Shown here piece after piece: positions 34,764 through 43,138 of a stretch of DNA of 64,000 bases. The translations under genes were made by a program, and so were the position numbers. Numbering within the stretch: position 1 is the first letter of the stretch; the number at the start of each line of letters is the position of its first letter. The notes under the pieces are model-generated. The model did not search any database. It was not told the DNA's origin and saw only the letters and a list, made by a program, of their open reading frames with translations. The stretch comes from CALMBW01 sp963779645 (GTDB taxonomy: Bacteria; Actinomycetota; CADDZG01; WHSQ01), in NCBI GenBank assembly GCA_963779645.1, contig CAVZYX010000005.1, positions 186,001 to 250,000 on the forward strand. Direction: 5' to 3'.

Positions 34764-36158
34764 ATGGCGTTGGCAGAACGGCCTCACACGATCTTGGCGC
34801 AGCCGCGCACGGCCTTGGGCAGAATCCGCAGACTCGCCTTTGTGCTCGCCGCCCTCGGCACGACCCAGGTTCTTCTGGCACTAATCGAGTTGTTGTTCGA
34901 TGGCCACAGTGAGTGGGCCGCGGTGGCACGCTTCCTCAATCTCGGCATGTTTCTCTTTCCGGTGATGTCGCTCCTTGCCTATCTTTTATGGACCACACAG
35001 GACCAACTGAGGGCAGAACTGCGTCGTGCCGACGAGGGCATCGCCGCAATGTTGGGTACGGTCCAGGATTGGACCTGGGGCATCGATCGGGACGGGCGCT
35101 TCGTGTCGTCCAACGACCGCATCAGAGATCTGCTCGGGTACCAGGCCGTGGAGATTATCGGACAGGACTCCGTGGATTTCCTCGTCGGCGCCGACACCTC
35201 AGACGCAGTCCGTCAGGCGTTGGTTGAGTACCGAGAAACGAAGCAAGGCTGGAATGGCTGGGAGTTGGAACTGCGACATAAGGACGGCGGGCTCCGCTTC
35301 GTCGAAGGCTACGGAGTCCCCATATTGGACAGCGAGGGAGAGCTGATCGGCTGGCATGGATCTGTTCGAGATCGCACCGCCTTCGTCACCGACACGAGAG
35401 AACTCTCGCAGCGAACCGATGAGATTCGGTCAGTGGTCGAGGGTGGCCTCTTACAGATGGTCTTTCAACCGATAGTCGAGCTAGGAACGGGTTTAGTCGT
35501 CGGGGCCGAAGCCTTGACTAGGATCGACACCGATCCGTACCGCCCACCCAACGTTTGGTTCGCAGCAGCCCGGGAGGTTGGCTTCGGTGACGAGTTCGAG
35601 CTGTTAGCCATAAGTCTTGCTCTGGCCCATCTCGATGAGCTTCCTCCCGACGTCTACCTGGCTATCAATGTTTCGCCTTCACTACTGGTTCACGCCTCCC
35701 TTGAAGGGCACTTGATCACGCACGACTTGACGCGCGTCGTTCTCGAACTCACTGAGCACGCCTCTATTGATCCCGATCGTTATCCACAGCTCTTAACCGC
35801 GATCCGTATGTTCCAGGCCCACGGGGCTCGGATCGCGATCGATGATGCCGGAGCCGGTTTCTCTAGCCTTCGTCACGTTCTCGAACTCGAGCCCAACATC
35901 ATCAAGCTAGACATCTCGATGACGCAGTCGATCGACATAGATCCCTCCCGCAAGGCGATGGCTTCCTGTTTGGCGCAGTTCGCCGCAGAGACTCGCGCGA
36001 CGGTCATCGCGGAAGGGATCGAGACGCAAGCGCAGATGGAGGCGGTCGTCACAGGAGGGATACGACACGGACAGGGATTCGGGCTCGGTAAACCGATGCC
36101 CCTGCCATTGCCCGCTCGTTCGCTGCTAGATCGCGTGAAGCAGCCAGCTTCCATCTAG
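34764..36158 (+). CDS. PAS-EAL cyclic-di-GMP phosphodiesterase with membrane anchor
   Basis: Starting at ATG 34764 the protein is 464 residues. It has two membrane segments (about 22-46 and 57-78), a PAS domain (about 92-205; DWTWGIDRDGRFVSSNDRI and RFVEGYGVPILDSEGELIGW) and an EAL domain (about 230-455). All catalytic and metal residues are visible: E249 (AEALTR), N302 (NVSP), E328 (ELTEH), D360-D361 (IDDAGAGFSS), K381 (IKLD), E417 (AEGIE) and Q437 (GQGFG). It should therefore hydrolyse c-di-GMP to pGpG, with PAS sensing. No GGDEF partner is in the window. The frame is open upstream to 34695. Confidence 0.9.
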   Translation: MALAERPHTILAQPRTALGRIRRLAFVLAALGTTQVLLALIELLFDGHSEWAAVARFLNLGMFLFPVMSLLAYLLWTTQDQLRAELRRADEGIAAMLGTVQDWTWGIDRDGRFVSSNDRIRDLLGYQAVEIIGQDSVDFLVGADTSDAVRQALVEYRETKQGWNGWELELRHKDGGLRFVEGYGVPILDSEGELIGWHGSVRDRTAFVTDTRELSQRTDEIRSVVEGGLLQMVFQPIVELGTGLVVGAEALTRIDTDPYRPPNVWFAAAREVGFGDEFELLAISLALAHLDELPPDVYLAINVSPSLLVHASLEGHLITHDLTRVVLELTEHASIDPDRYPQLLTAIRMFQAHGARIAIDDAGAGFSSLRHVLELEPNIIKLDISMTQSIDIDPSRKAMASCLAQFAAETRATVIAEGIETQAQMEAVVTGGIRHGQGFGLGKPMPLPLPARSLLDRVKQPASI

Positions 36159-36235
36159 TTCAGAGACCTCAAGACCAAACCAAGGGCTGGGATGATCGTC
36201 GATCTTTTACCGGTAATTGGGGGGGCGGATCGAGC

Positions 36236-36496
36236 CTAGAGGCATCCTTCGATGTATCCGACTGCTTCCTTCTCCCCAGCTCGGAAACTAGTCACCTGAT
36301 ACCGGTCGGTTTCGAAGATCATCGAATACGCCTGGTCCGACGCGCCTTGGGGTGTGCAGATCAGGTAGTTGCCGCCCCCGTAAGGATGGGGCTCGCTGCG
36401 GATTCGTCCTGGATAGGTGGAGAACACATCCGCTTCGGAGATCCCGACGCCGATGCCGGAAAGGGTCGTCGTGGAACCCGTGCCGCACAGAGCCAC
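36236..36496 (-). pseudogene. C-terminal fragment of an exported protein family
   Basis: The 86-residue frame reads TTTLSGIGVGISEADVFSTY, PHPYGGGNYLICTP and VTSFRAGEKEAVGYIEGC. It looks like only the C-terminal domain of a secreted family that normally begins with a signal peptide and an N-terminal half. Its 5' end stops three bases from repeat copy C, and no start signals are seen. It is probably a truncated remnant. Confidence 0.55.
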
Positions 36497-36498
36497 TC

Positions 36499-36563
36499 TG
36501 AATCACACTCATGTGAGATAACAGTGTCCCGAGTGTTGCCCAAGTTTTCTCTTACTTGAGGCC
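36499..36563. repeat. Palindromic repeat element, copy C
   Basis: The left part (36499-36523) matches copy A with one mismatch and contains TCACACTCATGTGA. The right part has GCCCAAG (36539-36545) facing CTTGAGGC (36555-36562). It overlaps the stop codon of the F420 reductase gene and abuts the truncated fragment at 36236-36496. Confidence 0.6.
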
Positions 36564-37214
36564 GGTGATGTGGATCCCGGAGCGGTCGGTGTCGTAACGG
36601 TGGTTGATGCCGATCAAGAGTGCGGTGATCGGCTCGACTATCCGAGCGTTCTCTAGTGGCCCGGCATCGACGTACGTGAGGTCTGGGATCGCGGTGACGA
36701 GTTCTTTGAGTTTCTCTTTCCCGGCTTTAGGTCCGCAGACCAGAACGTCACCCTCGAGGATCGCGTCGAGATCGTTGAGTGCGACGGCAGCAAGGCTGTG
36801 GAAACCGGCGCACATGATGGTTCCCTTCGGTAGGAATGCTTGGCCCTGCTGAGCCGCCGACCCTTCCCACACGCCTAGCGTGTGCGTGACTTTCGCGCCA
36901 ACGTTGGCAGCCACGGGCACGGTGCAATCGCATACGACCTTCTCGGGGGTGATGGACTCGGCGATGCTCTTGTAGATGGCTGCCTGACCCGAGTAGGGGA
37001 CGGTGACAACAACGACATCGCAGGCGGCAGCAGCATCGGGATTCGCCAGGCCATCGACCTGAGCGTCGGGCAGCTTTCCTGAGATCTCGGCTGCCGTCGC
37101 CTCGGCTTTGGGGGCTTCCCGCGACCCGATCGTCACTGCGTAACCGGCTTTCGCCCAACGAAGGGCCAGGCCGTGACCTTCGTCCCCGGTACCTCCGATG
37201 ACGGCGATCCTCAA
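36552..37214 (-). CDS. NADPH:F420 oxidoreductase
   Basis: The 220-residue Rossmann protein begins MRIAVIGGTGDEGHGLALRW, the NADP-binding fingerprint typical of Fno/NpdG. Conserved family segments DVVVVTVPYSGQ, VVCDCTVPVA, AFHSLAAV-like CAGFHSLAAVAL and LLIGINHRYDTDRSGIHITG follow. It passes hydride between NADPH and coenzyme F420, so this organism should make F420, common in Actinomycetota. It starts with TTG directly after the stop of the mutase gene (TAG-TTG), so the two are co-transcribed. Confidence 0.9.
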   Translation of the reverse strand: MRIAVIGGTGDEGHGLALRWAKAGYAVTIGSREAPKAEATAAEISGKLPDAQVDGLANPDAAAACDVVVVTVPYSGQAAIYKSIAESITPEKVVCDCTVPVAANVGAKVTHTLGVWEGSAAQQGQAFLPKGTIMCAGFHSLAAVALNDLDAILEGDVLVCGPKAGKEKLKELVTAIPDLTYVDAGPLENARIVEPITALLIGINHRYDTDRSGIHITGLK

Positions 37215-38795
37215 CTAAAACGACCTCGGTTCGTATTCGCCGAACACACCGCGAAGGACATCCGATACTTCACCAAGCGTTGCATAGGCAGCGAGCGCGT
37301 CCTTCATCGGATAGAGAAGGTTGTCGGTGCCCCGAGCAGCGTCGTCCAGTTCCTTCAGAGCTTTGGCAACACGCTCGTTGTCGCGTGTGGCACGAACCTG
37401 TTCGAGGCGCTCCAGCTGGCGCTTCTCGAGCTCGGGGTCGAGCTGCATGATGTCGGTTGGTCCTTCGACGTCGGCGACGAAGCGGTTCACGCCCACGACG
37501 ACTCGCTCGCCCGATTCGATGCCCTGAGTGATCTTGAAAGCCGATTCCTCGATCTGCTCCTTCACCCAACCGGAGTCCACAGCTTCGACCGCGCCGCCGC
37601 GCTCGTCGACCTCTTTCAGCAGCTCCCGCGCCGATCCTTCCAACTCATTCGTGAGAGCCTCGATGAAGTAGGAGCCGCCGAGCGGGTCGGCGGTCTCGGG
37701 TACACCTGATTCGAATCCGATGATCTGTTGCGTACGAAGGGCGATCGTCGCGGCCCTCTCGGTTGGCAACGACAACGCCTCGTCGTAACCATTGGTGTGC
37801 AACGACTGCGTTCCTCCGAGAACGGCAGCAAGTGCTTCGAGGGCCGTGCGCACGATGTTGTTCTCGGGCTGCTGCGCCGTCAGCGTTGCTCCACCTGTTT
37901 GGGTGTGGAAGCGCATCATGAGCGACTTCGGATCCTTCGGGTCGTACCGCTCCTTCAAGATCCTCGCCCACAAACGACGAGCCGCCCTGAACTTCGCTAT
38001 CTCTTCGAAGAAGTTCATGTGACATGCGAAGAAGAACGACAAGCGTGGCGCGAAGTCGTCGATCAGCAAACCTGCTTCGATCGCAGCATCTGCGTAGGCG
38101 AGTCCGTCGGCGATGGTGAACGCGATCTCTTGTGCAGCAGTGCTACCCGCTTCTCGCATGTGATAGCCGCTGATCGAGATCGTGTTCCACTTCGGCAGGT
38201 TGTCTTTGCAGTAAGCGAACATGTCCGTGATGATCCGCATCGACGGCTTGGGCGGATAGATGTAAGTACCCCTGGCCGCGTACTCCTTCAGGATGTCGTT
38301 CTGTGTCGTGCCGGTGATCTGATCCCCGGCGATCCCCTGTTTCTCGGCGACAAGTTCGTAGAGGAGGAGAAGGATCGACGCCGTGGCGTTGATCGTCATC
38401 GAGGTGGACACCTCGCCCAGGGGGATGTCTTTAAGGAGGAGCTCCATGTCGGCGAGCGAATCGATGGCGACTCCCACCCGCCCGACCTCTGCTTGAGCCT
38501 TGGGATGGTCGGAGTCGTATCCCATCTGGGTGGGGAGGTCGAAGGCTACGGATAGACCCGTCTGCCCCGCCTTCAGGAGATAGCGGAAGCGCTCGTTCGT
38601 CTCGGCGGCCGACCCGAAACCTGCGTACTGCCGCATGGTCCAGAGGCGCTGCCGGTACATCCCGGAGTAGATGCCGCGCGTGAAGGGGAACTCCCCGGGA
38701 ACCCCTAGGTCGGTTCGGGGATCGACCGGCGCTTGCTCCGGGCCATAGAGCGGCTGTATCTCGATGCCGGAATCGGTGACACGTTCTTGGTCCAC
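37215..38795 (-). CDS. Methylmalonyl-CoA mutase large (catalytic) subunit
   Basis: The 526-residue protein is the TIM-barrel catalytic chain only. It has GIYSGMYRQRLWTMRQYAGF, DLPTQMGYDSDHP, TTQNDILKEYAARGTYIYPP, MRFHTQTGGATLTAQQPENN and LHTNGYDEALSLPTERAATI. No C-terminal B12 domain is attached; a separate B12-binding subunit lies at 57311-57718. With that subunit it converts (R)-methylmalonyl-CoA to succinyl-CoA, the exit of propionyl-CoA metabolism. Start is GTG 38795. It could also act on related branched acyl-CoAs such as isobutyryl-CoA. Confidence 0.92.
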   Translation of the reverse strand: MDQERVTDSGIEIQPLYGPEQAPVDPRTDLGVPGEFPFTRGIYSGMYRQRLWTMRQYAGFGSAAETNERFRYLLKAGQTGLSVAFDLPTQMGYDSDHPKAQAEVGRVGVAIDSLADMELLLKDIPLGEVSTSMTINATASILLLLYELVAEKQGIAGDQITGTTQNDILKEYAARGTYIYPPKPSMRIITDMFAYCKDNLPKWNTISISGYHMREAGSTAAQEIAFTIADGLAYADAAIEAGLLIDDFAPRLSFFFACHMNFFEEIAKFRAARRLWARILKERYDPKDPKSLMMRFHTQTGGATLTAQQPENNIVRTALEALAAVLGGTQSLHTNGYDEALSLPTERAATIALRTQQIIGFESGVPETADPLGGSYFIEALTNELEGSARELLKEVDERGGAVEAVDSGWVKEQIEESAFKITQGIESGERVVVGVNRFVADVEGPTDIMQLDPELEKRQLERLEQVRATRDNERVAKALKELDDAARGTDNLLYPMKDALAAYATLGEVSDVLRGVFGEYEPRSF

Positions 38796-38850
38796 GCCAA
38801 GACTCTAGTCCAGGCACTCCGGCTTAACGCCACGTTAATATGCCGCCCAG

Positions 38851-39273
38851 ATGGCAACGATCGAAGAGGTCTACCGCAAGCGCAAGCCGAAGGCTTTCAA
38901 AGCCGACCGGCAACCATCGCGGGCCGAGGTCTGGTGGTGGTTCTTCATGAGGATCTCGGGGATCATCCTCGTCTTCCTCGTCCTAATCCACCTGTACATC
39001 ATGCATCTCGTCGGCGAAGGGGTTGAGCGGGTCAACTTCGCTTTCGTCGCAGAACGATGGGACAACGTCGGGTGGAAGACGTTCGACTGGGTGCTGCTGG
39101 TTCTCGCACTGCTACACGGAGTGAACGGCTTGCGGATCATCATCGATGACCACGTTAAGTCCGATGGCCGCCGCGCCGTCGTCAAGGGCTTCCTCTACAC
39201 GATCACAGTCGTGCTGATGATCATGGGTACTGCCGTGATAGCAACCTTCGACCCGTCGATCGCGAACGCGTAG
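38851..39273 (+). CDS. sdhD: Succinate dehydrogenase membrane anchor subunit
   Basis: The 140-residue protein has three membrane helices (about 26-50, 70-92, 108-130) and conserved His in HLYIMH and LLHGVNGLRIIIDDHV, candidates for heme b ligation and quinone contact. It closely resembles actinobacterial SdhD. The usual SdhC gene is not upstream; the 55-base gap to the mutase leaves no room. The next gene sdhA starts at the base after its stop, so the operon is tight. Confidence 0.85.
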   Translation: MATIEEVYRKRKPKAFKADRQPSRAEVWWWFFMRISGIILVFLVLIHLYIMHLVGEGVERVNFAFVAERWDNVGWKTFDWVLLVLALLHGVNGLRIIIDDHVKSDGRRAVVKGFLYTITVVLMIMGTAVIATFDPSIANA

Positions 39274-41010
39274 ATGGCGATCTATCACCGGTACGACGCC
39301 GTCATCGTTGGCGCAGGCGGAGCAGGGCTTCGAGCAGCTCTAGAAGCCGGCCAGAGATGCAAAACCGCAGTCGTTTCGAAGCTCTACCCCACTCGCTCGC
39401 ACACCGGAGCCGCGCAAGGTGGGATGTGCGCTGCCCTCGCGAACGTGGAAGAGGACTCGTGGGAGTGGCACGCATTCGACACGGTCAAGGGTGGAGACTT
39501 CCTCGCCGATCAGGACGCCGTGGATGTGATGTGCAAAGAGGCGATCGATGCCGTGCTCGATCTCGAGCGGATGGGGCTCCCCTTCAACCGAACCCCTGAG
39601 GGCAAGATCGATCAGCGGCGATTCGGGGGGCACACCCGGAATCACGGTGAAGCAGCTGTGAAGCGTGCGTGCTACGCGGCAGACCGAACCGGTCACATGA
39701 TCCTCCAGACGCTTTACCAGCAGTGCAATAAGGAAGGCGTCGAGTTCTACGACGAGTTCTTCGTGCTGGATCTCCTGATGGTGGATGGAGCATGTGCTGG
39801 CATCGTCGCGATCGAGATAGCAACCGGCGAGCTTCACGTCTTCCACGCGAAGTCGACGCTGTTCGCGACGGGTGGATTCGGCAAGATGTTCAAGATCACT
39901 TCGAACGCTCACACGTTGACCGGTGACGGACCGGGTGTCGTGTACCGCAAGGGCCTCCCGCTTGAGGACATGGAGTTCTTCCAGTTCCATCCGACGGGTC
40001 TATACGGGCTGGGCATCCTCTTATCGGAGGCAGCGCGCGGCGAGGGAGCGATCCTTCGCAACGCGGACGGCGAGCCATTCATGGAGCGCTACGCCCCCAC
40101 GATCAAAGACCTCGCGCCTCGCGACATGGTGAGTCGCGCCGAGCACCAGGAGATACGAGAGGGCCGCGGCGCAGGGCCGAAGAAGGACTACATCCTCTTA
40201 GATCTCACTCACCTTGACCCCGAGGTCATCGAGAAGAAGCTTCCCGACATCACCGAGTTCGCAAGGACATACCTGAACGTGGAGCCCCTGCGGGAACCGG
40301 TCCCGATCGTGCCGACGGCTCACTATGCGATGGGTGGGATCCCGACCAACATCAAGGCCGAGGTCGTCCGCAACATCGATAACGACGTCATCCCGGGTTT
40401 CTATGCGGCCGGCGAGTGTGCATGCGTTTCAGTGCACGGGGCCAACAGGCTCGGTACCAACTCCCTCCTAGACATCGTTGTCTTCGGCAAGCGCGGCGGC
40501 ATCAACATGGCCGAGTACGCAGCAACCACCAAGCACCTCGATATCCCAGAAGATGCCCACCAGGCGACCGAGGACTGGGTCCGGAGCCTGATGGAGGGCG
40601 AAAGCACGGTCAGGATCGCCGACATTCGCTCGCGGCTGCAGGAAGACATGATGGACAACGCCTCCGTGGTGAGGACCGAGGAGTCACTGTCAGCGGCGCT
40701 CTCGACGATCGATGTCCTGAAGAAGGACTTCGCCAAAGCGAAGGTGGGAGATAGGAGCAAGGTCTTCAACACCGAGCTCATCGAGCACATCGAGCTGGGC
40801 TTCCTTCTAGACATGGCCGAGGCACTCGTCATCTCCGCCCGCGCTCGAACCGAGAGCCGCGGTGGCCACTACCGTTCGGATCATCCCCTGCGCGAGGACA
40901 ACCACTGGATGAAGCACACGTTCATCACCAAGAAAGCGGACGGCGAAGTCAAGATGTCTTACAAACCCGTCACGCTGGGGCGCTACGAGCCGGTCGAGAG
41001 GAAGTACTAG
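39274..41010 (+). CDS. sdhA: Succinate dehydrogenase flavoprotein subunit
   Basis: The 578-residue protein has the dinucleotide loop VIVGAGGAGLRAA, the covalent FAD histidine H43 in SHTGAAQGGMCAALAN, and the substrate-binding HPTGLYGLGIL and ETRGEGA-like segment (SEAARGEGAIL). HYAMGGIPTN and the C-terminal RGGHYRSDHP are also present. It oxidises succinate to fumarate on the cytoplasmic side of complex II. It shares one base with sdhB: its stop TAG ends at the first base of the next GTG. Confidence 0.96.
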   Translation: MAIYHRYDAVIVGAGGAGLRAALEAGQRCKTAVVSKLYPTRSHTGAAQGGMCAALANVEEDSWEWHAFDTVKGGDFLADQDAVDVMCKEAIDAVLDLERMGLPFNRTPEGKIDQRRFGGHTRNHGEAAVKRACYAADRTGHMILQTLYQQCNKEGVEFYDEFFVLDLLMVDGACAGIVAIEIATGELHVFHAKSTLFATGGFGKMFKITSNAHTLTGDGPGVVYRKGLPLEDMEFFQFHPTGLYGLGILLSEAARGEGAILRNADGEPFMERYAPTIKDLAPRDMVSRAEHQEIREGRGAGPKKDYILLDLTHLDPEVIEKKLPDITEFARTYLNVEPLREPVPIVPTAHYAMGGIPTNIKAEVVRNIDNDVIPGFYAAGECACVSVHGANRLGTNSLLDIVVFGKRGGINMAEYAATTKHLDIPEDAHQATEDWVRSLMEGESTVRIADIRSRLQEDMMDNASVVRTEESLSAALSTIDVLKKDFAKAKVGDRSKVFNTELIEHIELGFLLDMAEALVISARARTESRGGHYRSDHPLREDNHWMKHTFITKKADGEVKMSYKPVTLGRYEPVERKY

Positions 41011-41714
41011 TGGAAGTAAAGGTCAAGCTTCTTCGCTATAGCCCCGAGACTGATTCGGAAGCGCACTTCGAGGAATACACCGTCGACGCCGAACCCATGG
41101 ATCGACTTCTGGACGTGCTCCATAAGGTCAAGTGGTATCAGGATGGATCGCTTGCGATGCGTCGTTCCTGTGCACACGGGATCTGCGGTTCCGATGCCAT
41201 GGTGATCAATGGCGAGAACGCTCTCGCCTGCAAGGTGCTCGTAAAGGATCTCAAGCAGCCGATCACGGTCGAACCGCTCCGTGGGCTTCCCGTGATCAAA
41301 GACTTCGTCGTCGATATGGAGCCTTTCTTCGCCGGCTACAAAGCGGTGAAGCCATGGCTGATAACGGACCCTCATGAGCACGAGCCAGCAAGAGAGCGCA
41401 TCCAGAGCCCCGAAGAACGAGAAGTCTTCGATGACACGACCAAGTGCATCCTGTGTGCGGCCTGCACTACCTCATGCCCGATCTTCTGGAGCGACGAGGG
41501 GTACGTGGGCCCGGCCGCCATCGTCAACGCTCACCGGTTCATCTTCGATTCACGAGACAGCGGAGCTCGTGAACGTCTGGAGATCCTGAGCCAAGCCGAC
41601 GGAGCCTTCAAATGCAGGACCGCTTTCAACTGCACAGCAGCGTGCCCGCGAGGCATCAAGGTGACCAAGGCCATCCAAGAAGTAAAACGAGCCGCCCTCT
41701 TCGACTCCCTGTAG
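41010..41714 (+). CDS. sdhB: Succinate dehydrogenase iron-sulfur subunit
   Basis: The 234-residue protein has the [2Fe-2S] ferredoxin domain with RRSCAHGICGSDAM and ENALAC. The C-terminal domain has CILCAACTTSCP ([4Fe-4S]) and CRTAFNCTAACPRGI ([3Fe-4S]). It transfers electrons from SdhA to the membrane quinone site. It starts at GTG 41010. Its stop codon is built into the first arm of a strong terminator. Confidence 0.96.
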   Translation: MEVKVKLLRYSPETDSEAHFEEYTVDAEPMDRLLDVLHKVKWYQDGSLAMRRSCAHGICGSDAMVINGENALACKVLVKDLKQPITVEPLRGLPVIKDFVVDMEPFFAGYKAVKPWLITDPHEHEPARERIQSPEEREVFDDTTKCILCAACTTSCPIFWSDEGYVGPAAIVNAHRFIFDSRDSGARERLEILSQADGAFKCRTAFNCTAACPRGIKVTKAIQEVKRAALFDSL

Positions 41715-41771
41715 TGGGATTCCGAAAACCACGAATCCCACTACTCTGGATGGGATGTCTTCGGCATCCCA
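41711..41771 (+). terminator. Tandem terminator hairpins after sdhB
   Basis: GTAGTGGGATTC (41711-41722) pairs with GAATCCCACTAC (41733-41744), 12 bp perfect. Then TGGGATG (41751-41757) pairs with CATCCCA (41765-41771). The shared GTGGGAT/ATCCCAC words would also allow alternative pairings between the two hairpins. The first arm overlaps the sdhB stop. Confidence 0.75.
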
Positions 41772-41831
41772 CTAGCCCCCTTGCCCTTACAGGGCGGCAG
41801 CAGACTTGCCGCTATGTGCCACAGTTGAGAA

Positions 41832-42419
41832 GTGAGCAAGAGATTCAAGATCGTCGCTGCCGTCGTTGCCGTCATCGTTGCCTACCCGGTATGGGTCGGC
41901 TTTCAGGTGTGGCAGCAGTCACGCGAGGACGAGGTTCACAGCGCGGATGCGATCGTAGTCCTGGGGGCCGCGCAGTACGACGGTGACCCCTCGCCGGTAT
42001 TCAGAGCGAGACTCGACCACGCCGCCTACCTTTACAAAGAAGCTTTGTCCCCCACGATCATCGTTACCGGCGGCAAGCAGCCTGGCGATCGGTTCACGGA
42101 AGCCGAAGCCGGCGAGATGTACCTAACGTCTCAGGGGATCCCCTCGGAAGCGATCCTCGGAGAAACCGAAGGTCGTACCACTCTTGAAAGTCTCACGAAC
42201 GTCAGGGAGATCGCCAACGACAACGAGATCGAGAGCCTTCTCCTCGTCTCGGATCCGATGCACTCGGAGCGCGTCAAACGGATGGCCAACGATCTTGGAT
42301 TTGACGCCTTTGTGAGCTGGGCCGGCTATCAGGCTTTGGAGAGAAGCAGACTCACGAAGGCCAAGGAGCTTCTACGTGAGGTCGCGTCGATCATGGTTTA
42401 CGAATTCCTCAACCGCTAG
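41832..42419 (+). CDS. YdcF/ElyC-family (DUF218) membrane-anchored protein
   Basis: The 195-residue protein has one N-terminal membrane helix (about 6-26) and a DUF218 domain: ADAIVVLGAAQYDGDPSPVF, RLDHAAYLYKEAL, IIVTGGKQPGDRFTEAEAG, GRTTLESLTNV and LLVSDPMHSERVKRMA. The last motif corresponds to the conserved S/T-D-x-H-x-x-R. ElyC affects peptidoglycan precursor lipid use in E. coli; here a cell-envelope role is inferred. Start is GTG 41832. Its end overlaps the convergent metallo-hydrolase by four bases. Confidence 0.88.
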   Translation: MSKRFKIVAAVVAVIVAYPVWVGFQVWQQSREDEVHSADAIVVLGAAQYDGDPSPVFRARLDHAAYLYKEALSPTIIVTGGKQPGDRFTEAEAGEMYLTSQGIPSEAILGETEGRTTLESLTNVREIANDNEIESLLLVSDPMHSERVKRMANDLGFDAFVSWAGYQALERSRLTKAKELLREVASIMVYEFLNR

Positions 42420-43138
42420 CCTCGGGAGCGCGCCGCCTCGACCGCACCGGCGATCGGCCCTCGCCACGGCTCACCGTGACCCGTCAATAACAGATCGACG
42501 TCGAGCGCACTAAGCGACTCCAGGCTAGCGGCTGCCTTCTCTCCATCGTCGTTGAACGAGTGGAGCGACGGTCCCCGTCTCCCGGAGTCGACCGCGAACA
42601 TCTGCATGGCATCACCGCAAAACAGAGCACGCCGCCCTTCGAACAGCAAGACGGCATGCCCTTTGCTGTGACCGGGGGTGTGGATCGCCCGCAGTTTGCC
42701 AGGCACATCCAAGATCTCATCGTCGGAATAGGTCGTTACTTGGGGAACCGTGATCTGCTGCATGCCCTTATTGCGCGCGGCGTGAACTATGAAGCCCAGC
42801 ATCGAAGGACGCCAGATGTTCGAGGCGATGCCCTTCGGCCCCGGTGCCTTCTCTGCGCCCGTTGCGAAATCTGCCTCCGCCTGGTGAACGAAGACCGGAG
42901 CGCCACTCCACTCCGCGAATGCGGCCGCTCCACCTATGTGGTCGCTATGCGTGTGCGTTAGCACTATCGCTCTGACGTCGCCGATCTCTTTAGAGATGCT
43001 CTTAAGGCCCGCGGGGAGTTGCTCGGCGTAGCCGGGGAATCCCGTGTCCACCACGGTTAGCCCGCCACCGTCTTCGACCACGTAGTAATTGGCCCACCGG
43101 GTTCCAAGCCGGTAGATACCGTCGGCTATCCGTTCCAT
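42416..43138 (-). CDS. MBL-fold metallo-hydrolase
   Basis: The 240-residue protein has the metallo-beta-lactamase signature HTHSDHIGG (HxHxDH), the later metal ligands in TPGHSKGHAVLLF and CGDAMQM, and the last His in LLLTGHGEPW. Glyoxalase-II-like thioesterase or lactonase activity is common in this layout, but the substrate cannot be set. The gene starts inside the last codons of the PLP decarboxylase gene (13-base overlap), so the two are co-translated. Confidence 0.88.
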   Translation of the reverse strand: MERIADGIYRLGTRWANYYVVEDGGGLTVVDTGFPGYAEQLPAGLKSISKEIGDVRAIVLTHTHSDHIGGAAAFAEWSGAPVFVHQAEADFATGAEKAPGPKGIASNIWRPSMLGFIVHAARNKGMQQITVPQVTTYSDDEILDVPGKLRAIHTPGHSKGHAVLLFEGRRALFCGDAMQMFAVDSGRRGPSLHSFNDDGEKAAASLESLSALDVDLLLTGHGEPWRGPIAGAVEAARSRG

